Source: Ceraceosorus guamensis (lineage: Eukaryota > Basidiomycota > Exobasidiomycetes > Ceraceosorales > Ceraceosoraceae). Taken from it: a stretch of DNA of 64,000 nt. The notes under the pieces were generated by a model, which worked only from the letters and a program-made list of their open reading frames with translations, was not told the origin of the DNA and searched no databases. The position numbers were made by a program, and so were the translations under genes. Shown piece by piece: positions 24,244 to 35,341 of the stretch (positions are counted from its first letter, which is position 1; the number at the start of each line of letters is the position of its first letter). The DNA lies in NCBI RefSeq assembly GCF_003144195.1, contig NW_020290003.1, positions 421,700 through 485,699 of the forward strand, written 5' to 3'.

Positions 24244-25515
24244 ATGAGGTTGAAGACCGTGTCCAGTGTGACCTTCGCGCTGACCTGCCTCTTTGGCGCA
24301 TCGAGCGCTCTGCCCGCGGACCCGACCCTTGACGTTCGAGCTGCGCCCCAAGCTGGCCTTCCACAAGATGTTCCAGACACAAAGACGGCATTCGACGAGG
24401 TGTCCGATCCCATCCCCTTCGACAAGCAGAAGCTTTTCTCCACTGAGCCGCCTCGACCGATCGGTCAAGCACTAAGACAACGTCTGACGTTCGGTGCCAA
24501 TTTGGCCGCTACCGTCTACTGCGCCCGCGTCCAAAACCAGCGAGAGTTCAACTGCGGAGCGCCTTGCGAGCAGAGCGACCCAGATGGGCAGGTCTTGTTC
24601 GTACAGGGCGATGGTTACAGCGATCCGCACCAGAGCGTGAATTGGCTACCTAACGAGAAGGCCGTCTCGGTAGTCGTGCAGGGTGCCAACCTGGAGGTGA
24701 GTCGAGTAGAGGGATATGGCTTGGCAGCGATGATTGACGACGGTCTGTTCCCCCTGCTGCTTCTTTAGGATCTCCGTGGAATCTTCAATGTGCTGGCATT
24801 CGTCCCGCTGCCTCCCGCAAACCCCATCAGAAACACGCTGTACACGTTCGGAAGCAACGCAACGAATCCGATCGCCTCGATCATCTCGATCTTGCAGAAC
24901 GACATTTCGACGGTGCACGGCGGATTCCTGGCCACCTGGGCGCGTTCTTACGACAAGACCTTAGCAGCGACCAAGACTGCGCTGGGAGCCCACCCCGAGG
25001 CGATCAAGATCATCATCGCCGGCCACTCGTTGGGAAGCGCAATCGGGCTCTTGACCCTGCTCGCCTTTTTAAGCGACATCGGTACCGATCTGCCCTACGA
25101 GTATCTTGGCTACGGCTCTCCACGTGTCTTCAGTCCTCTGGGAGCCGACTTGGTCGACAATGTCGTGTCCAACCCATCGGCTGGAACCACTTATCACCAC
25201 GTTCACCACAACAATGATCCTGTGCCCCACTTGGGACCGATTGCGCTGAACTTCCTTCACGCTCAAAACGAAGTCTTCCTCCCCGACACGGACAGTCCCA
25301 CCGCGCTGTTCTGCCCAGGCGTGGAGAATATCAATTGCAGCCTTGGCCGTACCAACTTCACCGTCAATGACCACGCCGGTCCATATTTCGGTCGAATGTG
25401 AGTAGTGTGCTTGTGCTCGTCGCACATCAGTCATCTGACTAACAGCTGCTTGCCTTCTCCCAAACTCAGTATCGGCAGGGACGGCGTGGACTGCGCTGGA
25501 GGTGGTGGCGTCTAA
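24244..25515 (+). CDS. Secreted class 3 (alpha/beta hydrolase) lipase
   Basis: Exons 24244-24696, 24769-25397 and 25470-25515 join in frame (375 aa). It hydrolyses ester bonds of lipids outside the cell. A signal peptide is clear (MRLKTVSSVTFALTCLFGAS, cleavage probably near Ala22). The nucleophile elbow GHSLG places Ser238; Asp301 in NNDPVPHLG and His353 in NDHAGPYFG complete the Ser-Asp-His triad expected of the fungal class 3 family. AGHSLGSA together with the YGSPR motif is characteristic of Rhizomucor-type lipases. Cysteines in the N-terminal third (YCARVQNQREFNCGAPC) fit disulfide bonding in a secreted enzyme. The last exon encodes only 15 residues, ending in a Gly run. A pyrimidine-rich promoter tract lies just upstream. 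The substrate (triacylglycerol or feruloyl ester) is not settled. Confidence 0.9.
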
Positions 25516-26234
25516 ATCGCCTGTCAATAGTTCCCATGTACTCCGCAATCTCCCTCGACCCTCCCCACGCGAAACGCAGATCTCTTGCATGGCACACTGA
25601 GACTTTGCCATCCTTGCACTTTCATGATGAGATGAAATTTCGTGTTATCGGTGATTCGTCGGCCATCTCACGCAATTGCCGGTCGGGCTTGAGTGTCTGC
25701 CCACAGTGCACCGAACCTGGCCAAAAGAATCGTTGTCGATAGCGATCGCTCGTGGACAAGCGGCGTGAATCAGCGTGCGCGACGGACAGAGAGGTCGTGA
25801 TCTGAATCCCACGCCCGAGATCACAATCGCCCAAAGGGCATGAATCAATGCACGGTCGAGTTCAGCTCGACAAATTGGGCGTCAACGTTCGTCGGATTGA
25901 TCGAACCGTGCCACGTGGCCTGTAGCTCAACATCAATACGCGCGCGCCGACCGACCTGCTGTGCTCGCGCGCTTCCGCGCGGTTGGTGACGCGCAAAAGC
26001 GCGACGCGTCTGGCCACCCGATTGCGCGGGAAGTCAACACCATCACGCTGTCATCGCGTTGCGGGTGGAGTCCGAGTCAAGAGGGTCCAAACTCAACTGC
26101 GCATCCCGAATCCGCCATCACACAGATCCAGGTCGTAGCCGGTATCAAGCTGGCTTCACTAGAAGATCATCCGAAGCTCAGACAGATACATACACAATTG
26201 AGCAAGCGCGACACCACATCGAGCTAGCGACGGA
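25516..26234. other. Intergenic, no gene seen
   Basis: About 720 bp between the lipase and Duo1 genes, both on the plus strand. It contains GC-rich alternating patches near 25940-26010 and no recognisable gene. Confidence 0.5.
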
Positions 26235-28031
26235 ATGTCAAGCACGGCAAACAGCTCCACTCGGGGCGCTGACAAGTCGCCTTCAAAGCCCGTGGCAAAG
26301 TCAAGGCAAAGCCTGGCGCCTCCCGGAGCTCGACGTAGTGTGGCTCCAAGAAGCAGCGCAGCTCCGACCAAACCGTCTTCGGCTGCGCCAGCTGCGGCTG
26401 CAAGGACGGCTCGACCAGCAGCAGGAAATCGGATTGCAAATGTAGCCTCCACCTCTGTCGATGCTTCCAGCGGCCAGTACGACAGCCCAGGCATAGACGC
26501 TCGATTTGCCGATCGTCTGGCGGAGCTCAGCGTGGGTGATGATAGCGCTCTCATGGAGTTCGGAGGTGAAACAGACTCTTCGCCTCTCGTCTCCTTGTCA
26601 AGTCGGAGCGGAGCGGCTGGACCACGCGCTTCGTTTGGCAAAAGAGGACCTAGACCTTCATGGGGTCCAAAGGCTTTCTCGAACAAAGATGCGGCGTTTG
26701 CTCCCGCGCCTGTACATCCCAAGCCGAGTATGCGATTTTTGGAGGGAATAGGCGCAGACTCGTCTGCTGCAGAGGAGAGCCAAGTAGGAGGAAGCAAAGC
26801 ACCCATCTCTGGAACGTCTGGACGAGCGCGGGCTAGACAGTCTCTCTTTCAAAAATCCTCCCTCTTCTCTTCGGATGGTGTGGCTACATCGACAAGTGAG
26901 GCAGCAGCAGCAGCAGCAGCAGCAGCAGATGCAGACGAGTCCTTCGACTTTCAAGGAACGCAAGCCGAGCTTGGTCTGGGCCAGGGTGACCATGGTCGTG
27001 GCGAGGGACGCGCGAGCGGGCAGGCCAAATTCACACCTCGTGCGACCACCGCGTCGGGCTTGCCAGCGAACGACGAACCAACTCAACCTGGCAAGGCCGA
27101 GACACAGGAACAGCGACGAGCTCAACTGGACGAGTTGAGGCGGATGAACGAAGTGTTTGAAGGGTACGAGAACATGCTTCGTGGGACGACGGATCAAGTC
27201 GACGTGAGTCTCGTGGGCTGTTTGCGACCGCTCTGCGAGCGCCGAGCGATCAGCAAACCTAATATACTGCTGTTTGTGATATCCTCAGGACTTTTCACAA
27301 CGCATCGCGGAGACCGATGCTCTTTTGGATATGTACATTGATCTGCTCAGACAAGCTGACCGCACACAGCGCCTCTTGTTGGATGGCGACTGGAAAGGTG
27401 CGACGGAAGTGAGTGGTTTATACGCAGACCAAGACTCGGCATATGCCTCGCTTGTCGGCAGGTCACGCGCTGACACCCTAGCCGCCGCGTCGTGACAGGA
27501 TGCGGCAGCCCACGCGCTGTCCCTCGAACTCGCTGAACGAGAGACGGCTCGACTTCGAGCGGCTGCAGAGGCTGAAGCAGCAGCGCGATCAGCAGCTGTC
27601 GAGAGAGCGCAAGCCGAGGCCAGAGCAAGGAATGTTCCTGCTGGTACCGGGACTGGACGAGGAGGCGCTGCAGGTGGACGAGGTGCGGTTCGAGGCGTGA
27701 CAGCGGCTGCGAGAGGTGCAAGAGGAGCTGCTACAGGTGTTAGAGGTCGTGGCGCATCGACGGGAACCAGAGGAGCTTCAGCTGCGAGTGCTACATCTAC
27801 TGCCGCTCGAGGACGTGGCGCTGGTGAGTCTGCTCTTATGATCGTTGTTCTACCTGCGCACTGGCATGCTGACCCGAGACTTTGCACGCACGCGTGTGTC
27901 TAGCTGGGCCTCCTGCCACGATTACCAGAGCTTCAGGCATCGCGCGAGCTAGACCCACATCGACGGGTGTACCATCGAGAGGCACGGCCAGCGGCAGGGG
28001 TACAGCTCGCAGCTCGGGCTATGGACAATAA
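26235..28031 (+). CDS. DUO1: DASH complex subunit Duo1
   Basis: Exons 26235-27203, 27289-27408, 27499-27823 and 27904-28031 join in frame (513 aa). The DASH/Dam1 ring couples kinetochores to spindle microtubules. The Duo1 core lies at about residues 295-375: LRRMNEVFEGYENMLRGTTD, then IAETDALLDMYIDLLRQADR and LLLDGDWKGATE, helical and unmistakable for the family. A Ser/Ala-rich disordered N-terminal region of nearly 300 residues precedes it, including a poly-Ala run encoded by (GCA)n near 26899-26930. After a charged coiled-coil segment the C-terminus is a long Arg/Gly-rich tail (RGRGAS, RGAAGGRG and similar), basic enough to contact microtubules or nucleic acid. Yeast Duo1 is about 250 aa, so both extensions are unusual. 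The start is the first ATG of the long open frame. Confidence 0.9.
26899..26930 (+). repeat. CAG/GCA trinucleotide run inside Duo1
   Basis: About nine to ten GCA repeats read as poly-alanine in the Duo1 reading frame. Similar CAG/CTG runs occur at 42886-42916 and 60894-60918 in non-coding DNA. Confidence 0.85.
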
Positions 28032-28896
28032 GTTCTGCGCTTGCTTTTCACGAATTACAACATATCTCCTCCCTCGCCTCTTCTTTGCAATGCCCACCAA
28101 ACGATCTCGAGTGTCAAGGATCACCAGGAACTCTGCTTCTCGGGCTCGTCGTGAAAGTTGCATATACCCATGAATTTGCTCTCTTTGGCCAGCCTTGTCA
28201 CTGCTTGAAGCTACAATGATGTGGCTGCTAGTCCTCTTGCCTTTGAGCTTCAATTCCACATTCATCACTGATTTGCAGGCAAGAAGGACCGCGAGGGGTT
28301 CGTGCGGGACTCCATGCGTCGTGGATGGCTCAAGTGCGAGTGTCCTCCACGCTGCTGCTGCTGGTCCTTGTGCAGCAGTCGCGCGCGCGGTGCGCGGCCG
28401 TCGAGGCTTGGCTGCATGACCTTGGCGCAAGGACGGCGCCAATCGTGGATAATCACCACGAATCGTGAATGCTGACCTGCTTGCGGCTGTGCACGAGGTG
28501 TGTATCCCGTCACACTCACGACCGATACATCATTCCATCCAGCTACCTGCATACCTTTTTGACTCCATCACGCGTCATTTCCACCCTTTTGGTCTACGAT
28601 TCGCAAACTTCTTGAAAGCGCTTTCCCCAAGCTTGCGCGGGCTTGCACCAGATCGCACAAAGAGGGTTGGTTGCGTCGTGAAGCCCGAAGGAAGTGCGAG
28701 CCGAGCATCGTCAGACAAATTAGGCCTCTTCTTGGGCCGACCGGCCTGTGTATCCACCAGCGCAATACCGCTACACAAATTTTCGAGTCTACCCTCGCGT
28801 GCACGTCGCAACCTACATTTCTGCACGATAAGGACTGGCCTGCGTGCGCTACGCTCCAATCGCATACATCTGCTTTTCAGTCAACCTCTGGTCGGC
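28032..28896. other. Intergenic between Duo1 and the SVIP-like gene
   Basis: About 865 bp with no credible coding exon. It carries the near-palindrome CACGAATCGTGAAT near 28457 and one ACTCACGAC 9-mer (28514-28522). The last few hundred bases probably form the promoter and leader of the gene at 28897. Confidence 0.5.
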
Positions 28897-29494
28897 ATGG
28901 GATCCTGTCTGTCCCGATCCAAATCCAGCGGTGGGCGAACGGTCGGATCGAGCTCAACAAGCGGCGGTGCAAGAGCAACATCCAACAACGCGGCCGCACA
29001 ATCGCAATCCGAAAGAGAAGCGAGGGCAGCAGCTGCTGAAGCTAGGATAGCAGCTTCGAACAAGAGGGGCACCGGTGGCAAAGGACCTGGAACGTTGGCT
29101 AGAAAGCTGCAAGAGGAAAATAGGAGCGGTGGAACTGGTGGTGCGGGACAACCTTTGCCCGAGAGGGTCGTTGTGAGTGTGTTCGATGTTCATGGACTGC
29201 TGAAGGTCTTTTTTGAAGGAGCAAGATATTTTGTGCACCACGCACCTCATTGCGAGTCAATGCGCCTTGCTTGCGCTTCCAAAGACGAGGGCAAATGCTG
29301 TGCTCGAGTCGAGCGTGCCCCGCAACTGTAGGCTTGCTGCAAAAAGTCCGCGAGCTCATCGCCCGCGCTCTGGGATGACGCTGGCGACAAGCTCAGCATT
29401 TCCTCACGTCATAGAAAAGCCTCGCACTTTCCTCCCCAAAACAAGGATTGACACGCTAACAAATCCACTGCGCCATTTCGCGCAGTATGACTAA
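28897..29494 (+). CDS. Small VCP/p97-interacting protein (SVIP)-like, N-myristoylated
   Basis: Exon 28897-29172 encodes 92 residues. MGSCLSRS at the N-terminus fits N-myristoylation at Gly2 with palmitoylation at Cys4. Residues 40-50 (REARAAAAEAR) match the VCP-interacting motif R-x5-A-A-x2-R exactly. A basic Gly/Lys segment, GTGGKGPGTLARKLQEEN, follows. Animal SVIP (about 77 aa) has the same plan, a myristoylated N-terminus then a VIM helix, and binds p97 at ER membranes to restrain ER-associated degradation; a similar role with fungal Cdc48 is inferred. The donor GTGAGT at 29173 is clear. The 3' exon is not: the best acceptor gives 29486-29494 (Tyr-Asp-stop) after a 313-nt intron. An alternative acceptor within 29200-29330 would add a different C-terminus. 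Confidence 0.65.
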
Positions 29495-29777
29495 GGATGG
29501 CCCTGCGCAAGACGGTAATGACGGCTCTCTCTCCTGCTCTCTGGGCCATTAGCTTCGCTATATCCTGCTTCCCATCATGCCTAGCGACGACCTCTTAGAC
29601 CCCTTACGATGCCTAAGTTTTTCGCCAACGTGCCTTCGACGCTACACATTTCACTCAGTCAAATCGTCACGCTACTCGCAAAAGTCATTTGATAGCTACG
29701 CCGCGCTCAGCAATGCTCGATACGAGACAACATAGCATCGATCGAGTGCTTCGATGTTCGTGATCATTGCGAACAGT

Positions 29778-31672
29778 CTAAGCTTTGCCAGTCTCATCTC
29801 GGACCTGGCAATTCGGAAGGGCAGATGCGAAAAATTGAGTCGTGCCCATCGAGGTCAGTTGGCACGATCTTTGCTCAAGGTACCCGCGTGGAATTAACCT
29901 CACTCACCTCGCTAGAGCTGAAGCTCAAAATGCCAGCCTCATCGAGCTTGGCGACCAACTCTTCAGCCTCTTCGACCGGCATTTCTCCGAGCACCTTGTT
30001 CACCTTGTCCAACTCTTTGCTCTTCAAAGCTTCCTTCATCTCATCAGTGAACGCCGCGAATATATCCCATCTCTTCTGCAGGAACTCTCTGACTTTCTCT
30101 ACATCCATGCCCTCTGTTCCTTCGCCCTCCAACTCGATGTGATCAGGGGGTGGACCATCGGGCACCTCAAAACCGATGATGGTGGACGGATCTTCGGCGA
30201 CTAGCTGAATCTGTTCTTGACCTGCTCCATCCGCTGACGAGCTCGTGTTGGATTGCTCGGCTGCCAATTGCTGCGAGCGCGTGTATATGCGGGCAAACGT
30301 GCTCAGCACGTCGTTGAAGTAGACCGCTGCGGCCCGCCCGTCCGTTCCTCGCATGCTAACAAGAAAGAGAAGAACACCGAATCAATGTTGACCCAAAGCT
30401 TTGGGACCGCATCTCACACGCTTCGATAATGCCACTCACCGCTGGAAGAAGAGCATCACGCCGTCCTTTCCCAACTTGTCGCAATACTGGAGCATGAGGC
30501 CCTTTTCAGTAGCTCGCCTGCCTCTCTTCCGGTCTCCGCGCATACAAGCCTGGAAGGCTTCCACCAGTAGCGCATCGGTTACGCCAGGTCTGATGAGTTC
30601 CTTGCGATTGTCCCTCAAGAAAGCATATGCTTTCTCAAAAGCATCGACCGAGAGATCTTTCTTGGGATTCCAAGTCGGGGGTAGAGAGGCGGTGGCGAAT
30701 GGGATGGAAGAGGAAATGCAGGGTGGATCCAGATCGATGAATCGGGACATTGTGCTCGAGAGCGTAGGCACCTCGGCATCGTCGTCTGGATCTTCCGTGG
30801 CTGCTTTGCCTGCCGGGGCGGCGACGCTGGAAGAACTGGGAGAATTGATCGTCTCGTACGTCGTCTCTGTCTTTTTTTGCGAAGGCGTCTTTGAGGAAGG
30901 TGCTGCTTCCTCAGCTTTGGTGACATGCTGCAGAGGTTTGGGATTTGTCGCAGCGTTTTCACATCAGTCGCAAGAGTGGGCAAGCCACGTCACATTTGCT
31001 GCTCAGCAGCGGACCACTCACTCCTGAGCTCCAGCCTTCTTTGATGCCCTCGCTGGTAATTTTGCGCTTCTCATCCTCCTTCAGCTTGTCCAATTCCTGC
31101 TTCGCATCTTTTGTTCTCTGAGCCAACTTTGCGCGATGATCCTTCACAGCTTGACTGAGAGCATCATCCAATTCCAGGCCTGACTTGCCCTTTACGCGAG
31201 ATTCCTCGTTGATTTGCAAGAGCAGCGAGAGGACCATGTCTTCGGGCGAGGGAGCAGAAGAAGCTCTGCCGGAAGATTCGCGCTCCCCTGTCAAGCGCGA
31301 AACGAGCTGCGAGTAGGAAGAGGAGCCGGTGCTTCCAAGATCGTCGATGACCTGTAAGGAGCACGCAAGAGCACACCGATAGGTCTACGTTTAGCTAGCT
31401 CCGTGCAACGCAGAGCGAAGAATGCTAGCAGTGCTCATAGTCCAGAAAAATGGCCATGCCAGGCTCACCTTGCTAAGCTGACCATCCAGATTCGCATTCA
31501 GTTCCAATTCCTTTTGCAAGCCTTCCATATCAGCTTTGGCTTGAGCCCGCTTCTCGTGAATATCCCTCTGCTTCCACTTGATGAAGGACTTTTTGTCCAC
31601 ATTGGGATGGACCTCTACATCGCTATCGTCCGAAAGCTCCAAAGCGTCCCACTTGGCATAATTGAGCGGCAT
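29778..31672 (-). CDS. CDC37: Hsp90 co-chaperone Cdc37
   Basis: Minus-strand exons 31672-31469, 31351-31022, 30927-30440, 30355-29908 and 29804-29778 close exactly (498 aa). Cdc37 loads protein kinases onto Hsp90 in the cytosol. The N-terminus MPLNYAKWDALELSDDSDVE is diagnostic; Ser14 and Ser17 sit in acidic contexts like the CK2 sites of yeast Cdc37. The charged coiled-coil client-binding region follows (KWKQRDIHEKRAQAKADMEG). The Hsp90-binding middle domain lies around residues 230-340 (DAFEKAYAFLRDNRKEL, YCDKLGKDGVMLFFQ), and the C-terminal helical region ends EEAEELVAKLDEAGILSFSS. The terminal exon encodes only VRDETGKA and the stop; it is preceded by a pyrimidine-containing CCAG acceptor and restores a short conserved-style tail. 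Confidence 0.93.
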
Positions 31673-32177
31673 TTTGGGCAACGTTAAAGACTGGCTGCTC
31701 TGAAGAAAGGATAGCGAGAATTTGAGGAGGAGTGAGGTGAAAGACCACCGTCCCTTGTAGCAACGGTGCGCGAAGCACGCGCCCAGAGGCAAAGCAAAGC
31801 CATGGCAGCCCGAGGACCGTGCACTGGCTTACTCGTGCGAGAGACCATGATACCCCGCGCCGCGTGCCAGCGACTCGATTCAAGATGAATCTTGCAGCCG
31901 CGCCAAGAAGTCACGACGATCTCGACTCCTGACCCTCATTCGGGCATCTCTCTGCAGCAACCTTCTCCTGGCTATCATATGCTTTTCCACATAGAGCGCC
32001 TGAGAATCTTCCTCGCTGCACATTCGAGTAAGCCTACGCTGTCCTACAGCTCCCTAAACTTAGTACCGCGAACTGGCGCCCAGGCAGGCTTAGGGAAAAG
32101 AGTCGACGTCCCAGTTGGCAACCGAGCCTCGACCCTCGCTTGCACTGGCGCCAAATCTAGAAACCACATAGACTACA
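31673..32177. other. Divergent promoter region, Cdc37 / p24
   Basis: About 505 bp separate the start codons of the divergently transcribed Cdc37 (-) and p24 (+) genes, so both promoters must lie here. No coding exon or obvious TATA box was recognised. Confidence 0.5.
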
Positions 32178-33111
32178 ATGCGTTTGCCGACTCTGCGCTG
32201 CTTGCCTCTCTTGGCCCTGATAGCTTTATCTCTTCTGCAAACCGCTCATGGAGTGAGTGAAACTACTGCACTTTCTTGGCTGCATGCGCATCCTCCGCTC
32301 GGAACGCTCACGACCGCTCCCCTTCGCTCGCAGCTCTACTTTTACCTAGACTCTGACGCCAAGAAATGCTTCTTGGAAGAGCTACCAAATGATACAGTGG
32401 TGGTGGGACACTACATGGCCGAAGTGTGGGACAAGGCGAGCGAAAAGTTCATCATCAAGGATGATCTGGGTATTGCGATTCAAGTCAAGGTGAGTCGCGA
32501 GTCAGCTACGAGCGACTTCGAGAATGAATGATTTGCTCAACTATTCAGCTCCACTCTTCGATGCGGGTGCACACGACAGGAAGTGCGCGATGATCACGTA
32601 GTGACGTCCACGCGAGGACCCTCGGAAGGGAAGTTTGCCTTCACATCCCACGAGGCGGGAGACCACGAGATCTGCCTTGCCGTAGCGCACGTAGGAGAAG
32701 CGCACGGGGGTCATTCCGTTCGAATGCACCTCGACGTAGTGATCGGCGAGTCCAAGCCGGACAATTCCTCGCGTGATAGGCAGCACATTGTGGATCTGGC
32801 GGGAAGGGTCAGGATGTTGAACGACAGGCTTAGGGATATAAGGAAGGAGCAGCAATTTCAAAGAGAGAGGGAGGCTGATTTTAGAGACCTTAGCGAACTC
32901 ACTAATAGCAGAGCTATTTGGTGGAGCGCTATTCAGGCCGTCGTCCTCATCGCTACTGGCGTGTGGCAATTGAGGCACTTGACAGTGAGTAGAGGCAAGC
33001 AAGCAGACAGAAGAGCGGCTCTGCAAAATGCGACAGGTTCGCCGATGCTGAAGATTCATCCTTTCTCTCTCCCTCACACAGGTCTTTTTCAACGAAAAGA
33101 AGCTGAGATGA
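32178..33111 (+). CDS. p24 (emp24/gp25L/TMED) cargo receptor, alpha-type
   Basis: Exons 32178-32252, 32334-32489, 32580-32984 and 33082-33111 close in frame (221 aa). p24 proteins shuttle in COPI/COPII vesicles between ER and Golgi and select cargo such as GPI-anchored proteins. There is a signal peptide (MRLPTLRCLPLLALIALSLL). The GOLD domain starts LYFYLDSDAKKCFLEELPND with its first conserved Cys; the second is in GDHEICLAV. A coiled-coil stretch (NDRLRDIRKEQQFQRERE), one transmembrane helix (WWSAIQAVVLIATGVWQ) and a short cytosolic tail VFFNEKKLR with FF and KK sorting signals follow. CFLEELP and the tail resemble the alpha subfamily (TMED4/9, yeast Erp1/5/6), but the exact orthologue is not claimed. 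The tail depends on the last 30-nt exon. Confidence 0.9.
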
Positions 33112-33668
33112 GGCACTGGAGCATGTCGAACGGGTCCGAAAATGTTTCTCGCTGAACCTGTTCATGAAGAGGGCGACACAGCGCGACAATGCCAGAAATT
33201 CACATGACTTGCAGCGCAGAGATCCATCTTGATGCGAGAACGCAACGTCTCCCTACGTTGCACCGCCATCATCGCAGATGACATCTCTGCTTCTTGACCA
33301 CAAGTGGACCGGCGATGCGTTGCAAATGTTTGGCTCAGTTTCACGATTGAGCTGCACAAGGGATCGCCGGAACTCGTCCCGGACTGCAGTCACACTCTGC
33401 GATATTCCACAGCGGATGCTGCCTTGCGTAGCAAGTGCGGACTCGTGCCAAGGGACACAATGTGTGTCCTTGACACTTTCAAGCCCCGCGCAGCTTGTGA
33501 CTGCTGATCGCGCAGGGCTCGCTTCGGTCGATGCGTCAGAGCTCACAATATCATGTCCGCTCGGATTATTTGCGTGTGTTTATATATTCCACATAGCATA
33601 TATGCTTGGAGAGCAAGTCTTGGTCGGGCTCAAATGCACGGATCATCAAGTTGCGCATCGCAGTACCG
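33112..33668. other. Intergenic between convergent genes
   Basis: About 560 bp shared by the 3' ends of the p24 (+) and ETF alpha (-) genes. No gene was recognised; TGTTTATATATTCC near 33580 is AT-rich. Confidence 0.45.
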
Positions 33669-35341
33669 TCACTTCTTGACCTTCTCGCTGTGATGAGAAA
33701 GGCGCCGGAGAGAGGGAGGAACAGGAGATCGATTCGGTCAGGTCAGCATTGCCGTGCGGGCAGAAATCACAATAGCGTCTTGGAGTAGTGCGACAGGGGC
33801 AGATGCTACTCACAGGAGCTCGGGCACGGCGTTGTACAAGTCTGCAACGAGACCGAGATCAGCGATTTGAAAGATGGGAGCTTCCTCATCCTTGTTGATG
33901 GCCACGATCGTCTTGCTGTCCTTCATGCCGGCCAAATGTTGAATCGCGCCGCTGATTCCCACAGCGACGTAGAGCTCTGGCGCGATGATCTTTCCGGTCT
34001 GTCCGACTTGTAGGGCATTGTCGGCATAACCTGCATCTACTGCTGCTCGAGAGGCTCCGACAGCCGCGTTCAATGCGTCGGCCAAGGGCTCAATGTACTT
34101 CTCAAAGTTCTGACAGGCGGAAGCATGGATAGACCGGCAATCAGCGCATACTTTTCGAGGCTTGGCGAATTGTAGCGCGCTGGCAGCTCACCTCGGCAGA
34201 TTTCAAGGCGCGACCACCGCTGACGACGCGCGGGGCAGTGGCGAGGTCAGGTCGCGAAGACTGGTTGATCTTCTCGCCGAGGAAAGTGGTGGGAGCTGTC
34301 AAGCGGGGTGGGGAGTATAGCGCGAGAAGTGCGCCGAATTAACGATCGTCGTTGCGCTGCAGCGTGACTAAAAAGCCGAGACCGCACTTACACTCGGCAT
34401 CTTTGGCATCGACTGCTTCAGCTTGAGCACTACCACCCTCGAGCGCAGCCTTGTCGAAAGCGGTACCGCGAACAGTAATGACCTTGATCTTGTCGCTAGT
34501 CTTGACCTTTGCAATAGCATTTCCGGCATAAATCGGTCTCTCGAACGTGTCCTCGGAGTGAACAGCGACAATGTCGCTGACTTGGCTCGAGTCGAGCAGA
34601 GCTGCAGCGCGTGGCAACACGTCCCTGCCCACTGCTGTGTGGCCTGCGATGAGATGGGTGTAGCCTTTGGAAGAGACTAGCTCTTGGAGCAAAGGAGCGA
34701 GGGGCTCGGGCAGGCTGGATGCGTACTTGTCTCCGCTAGCGTGAAGCACCTTGCTCAGACCGCTGACCCTGGTTGATGAGGAGTGCATGGGGCAAGCGGG
34801 CGTGAGCAGAGATGTCGACTACGTCCGGCTCAGTCCGAGAGCACTGCTGCCTCGTGCATGCGCGGCTGGAAGCGATCGAGTTGTCCAAGTTGGCAGGACT
34901 TTGCGCTCAGCTCGACAAACTTGCGCGCAAAGTCTCTGCTGTGCGCACCCCACCCGACTGGCTGAGCTCCTGCTGAAGCCATGCAGTAGCATTCCCAGCG
35001 CTGATCCCCTGCTGAAGCCATGCAGTAGCATTCCCAGCGCTGATCCCAAGCCGAGAGCGGCCGCCGAAGATGCGAGCATTGGGCACTCACTTGGTAGCCT
35101 TCTCAACCACACCGTCCGTCTCTCCCTGCTTGCCCACCACAATTCCATGAACCTCCTTGCCGATCTTTCCTGCAGCCGTGAGAGCGACCAGACTAGCAGG
35201 GTTGATGTTGCCTTCCTTGTGCTCGATGAACAGCAAAGTGTTTCGAGAGATGGAGCTTGCTGAAAAGGAGCGAAGAGGTGTGGTGTGCATGCGCGCTACA
35301 CCTCGAAGGGAGATGCGCGCTGGTGTGGCCAATGCGATCAT
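33669..35341 (-). CDS. Electron transfer flavoprotein subunit alpha, mitochondrial
   Basis: Minus-strand exons 35341-35091, 34768-34392, 34295-34192, 34109-33814 and 33687-33669 close exactly (348 aa). ETF passes electrons from matrix acyl-CoA and other dehydrogenases to ETF-ubiquinone oxidoreductase. The N-terminus is a mitochondrial presequence rich in Arg/Ser ([20 protein letters not shown]). The mature protein begins near [18 protein letters not shown]. The C-terminal FAD-binding domain contains GGRALKS and the ETF alpha signature [13 protein letters not shown], followed by [20 protein letters not shown]. The last 19-nt exon supplies the usual basic ending EKVKK. Intron 1 (34769-35090) is 322 nt, longer than its neighbours, and contains a 39-bp tandem duplication. 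The ETF beta gene is not in the window. Confidence 0.93.
34969..35046. repeat. 39-bp tandem duplication in ETF alpha intron 1
   Basis: Two perfect 39-bp units, 34969-35007 and 35008-35046, each beginning CCTGCTGAAGCCATGCAGTA. They lie entirely inside the first intron of the ETF alpha gene, close to its 5' splice site. Confidence 0.85.
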
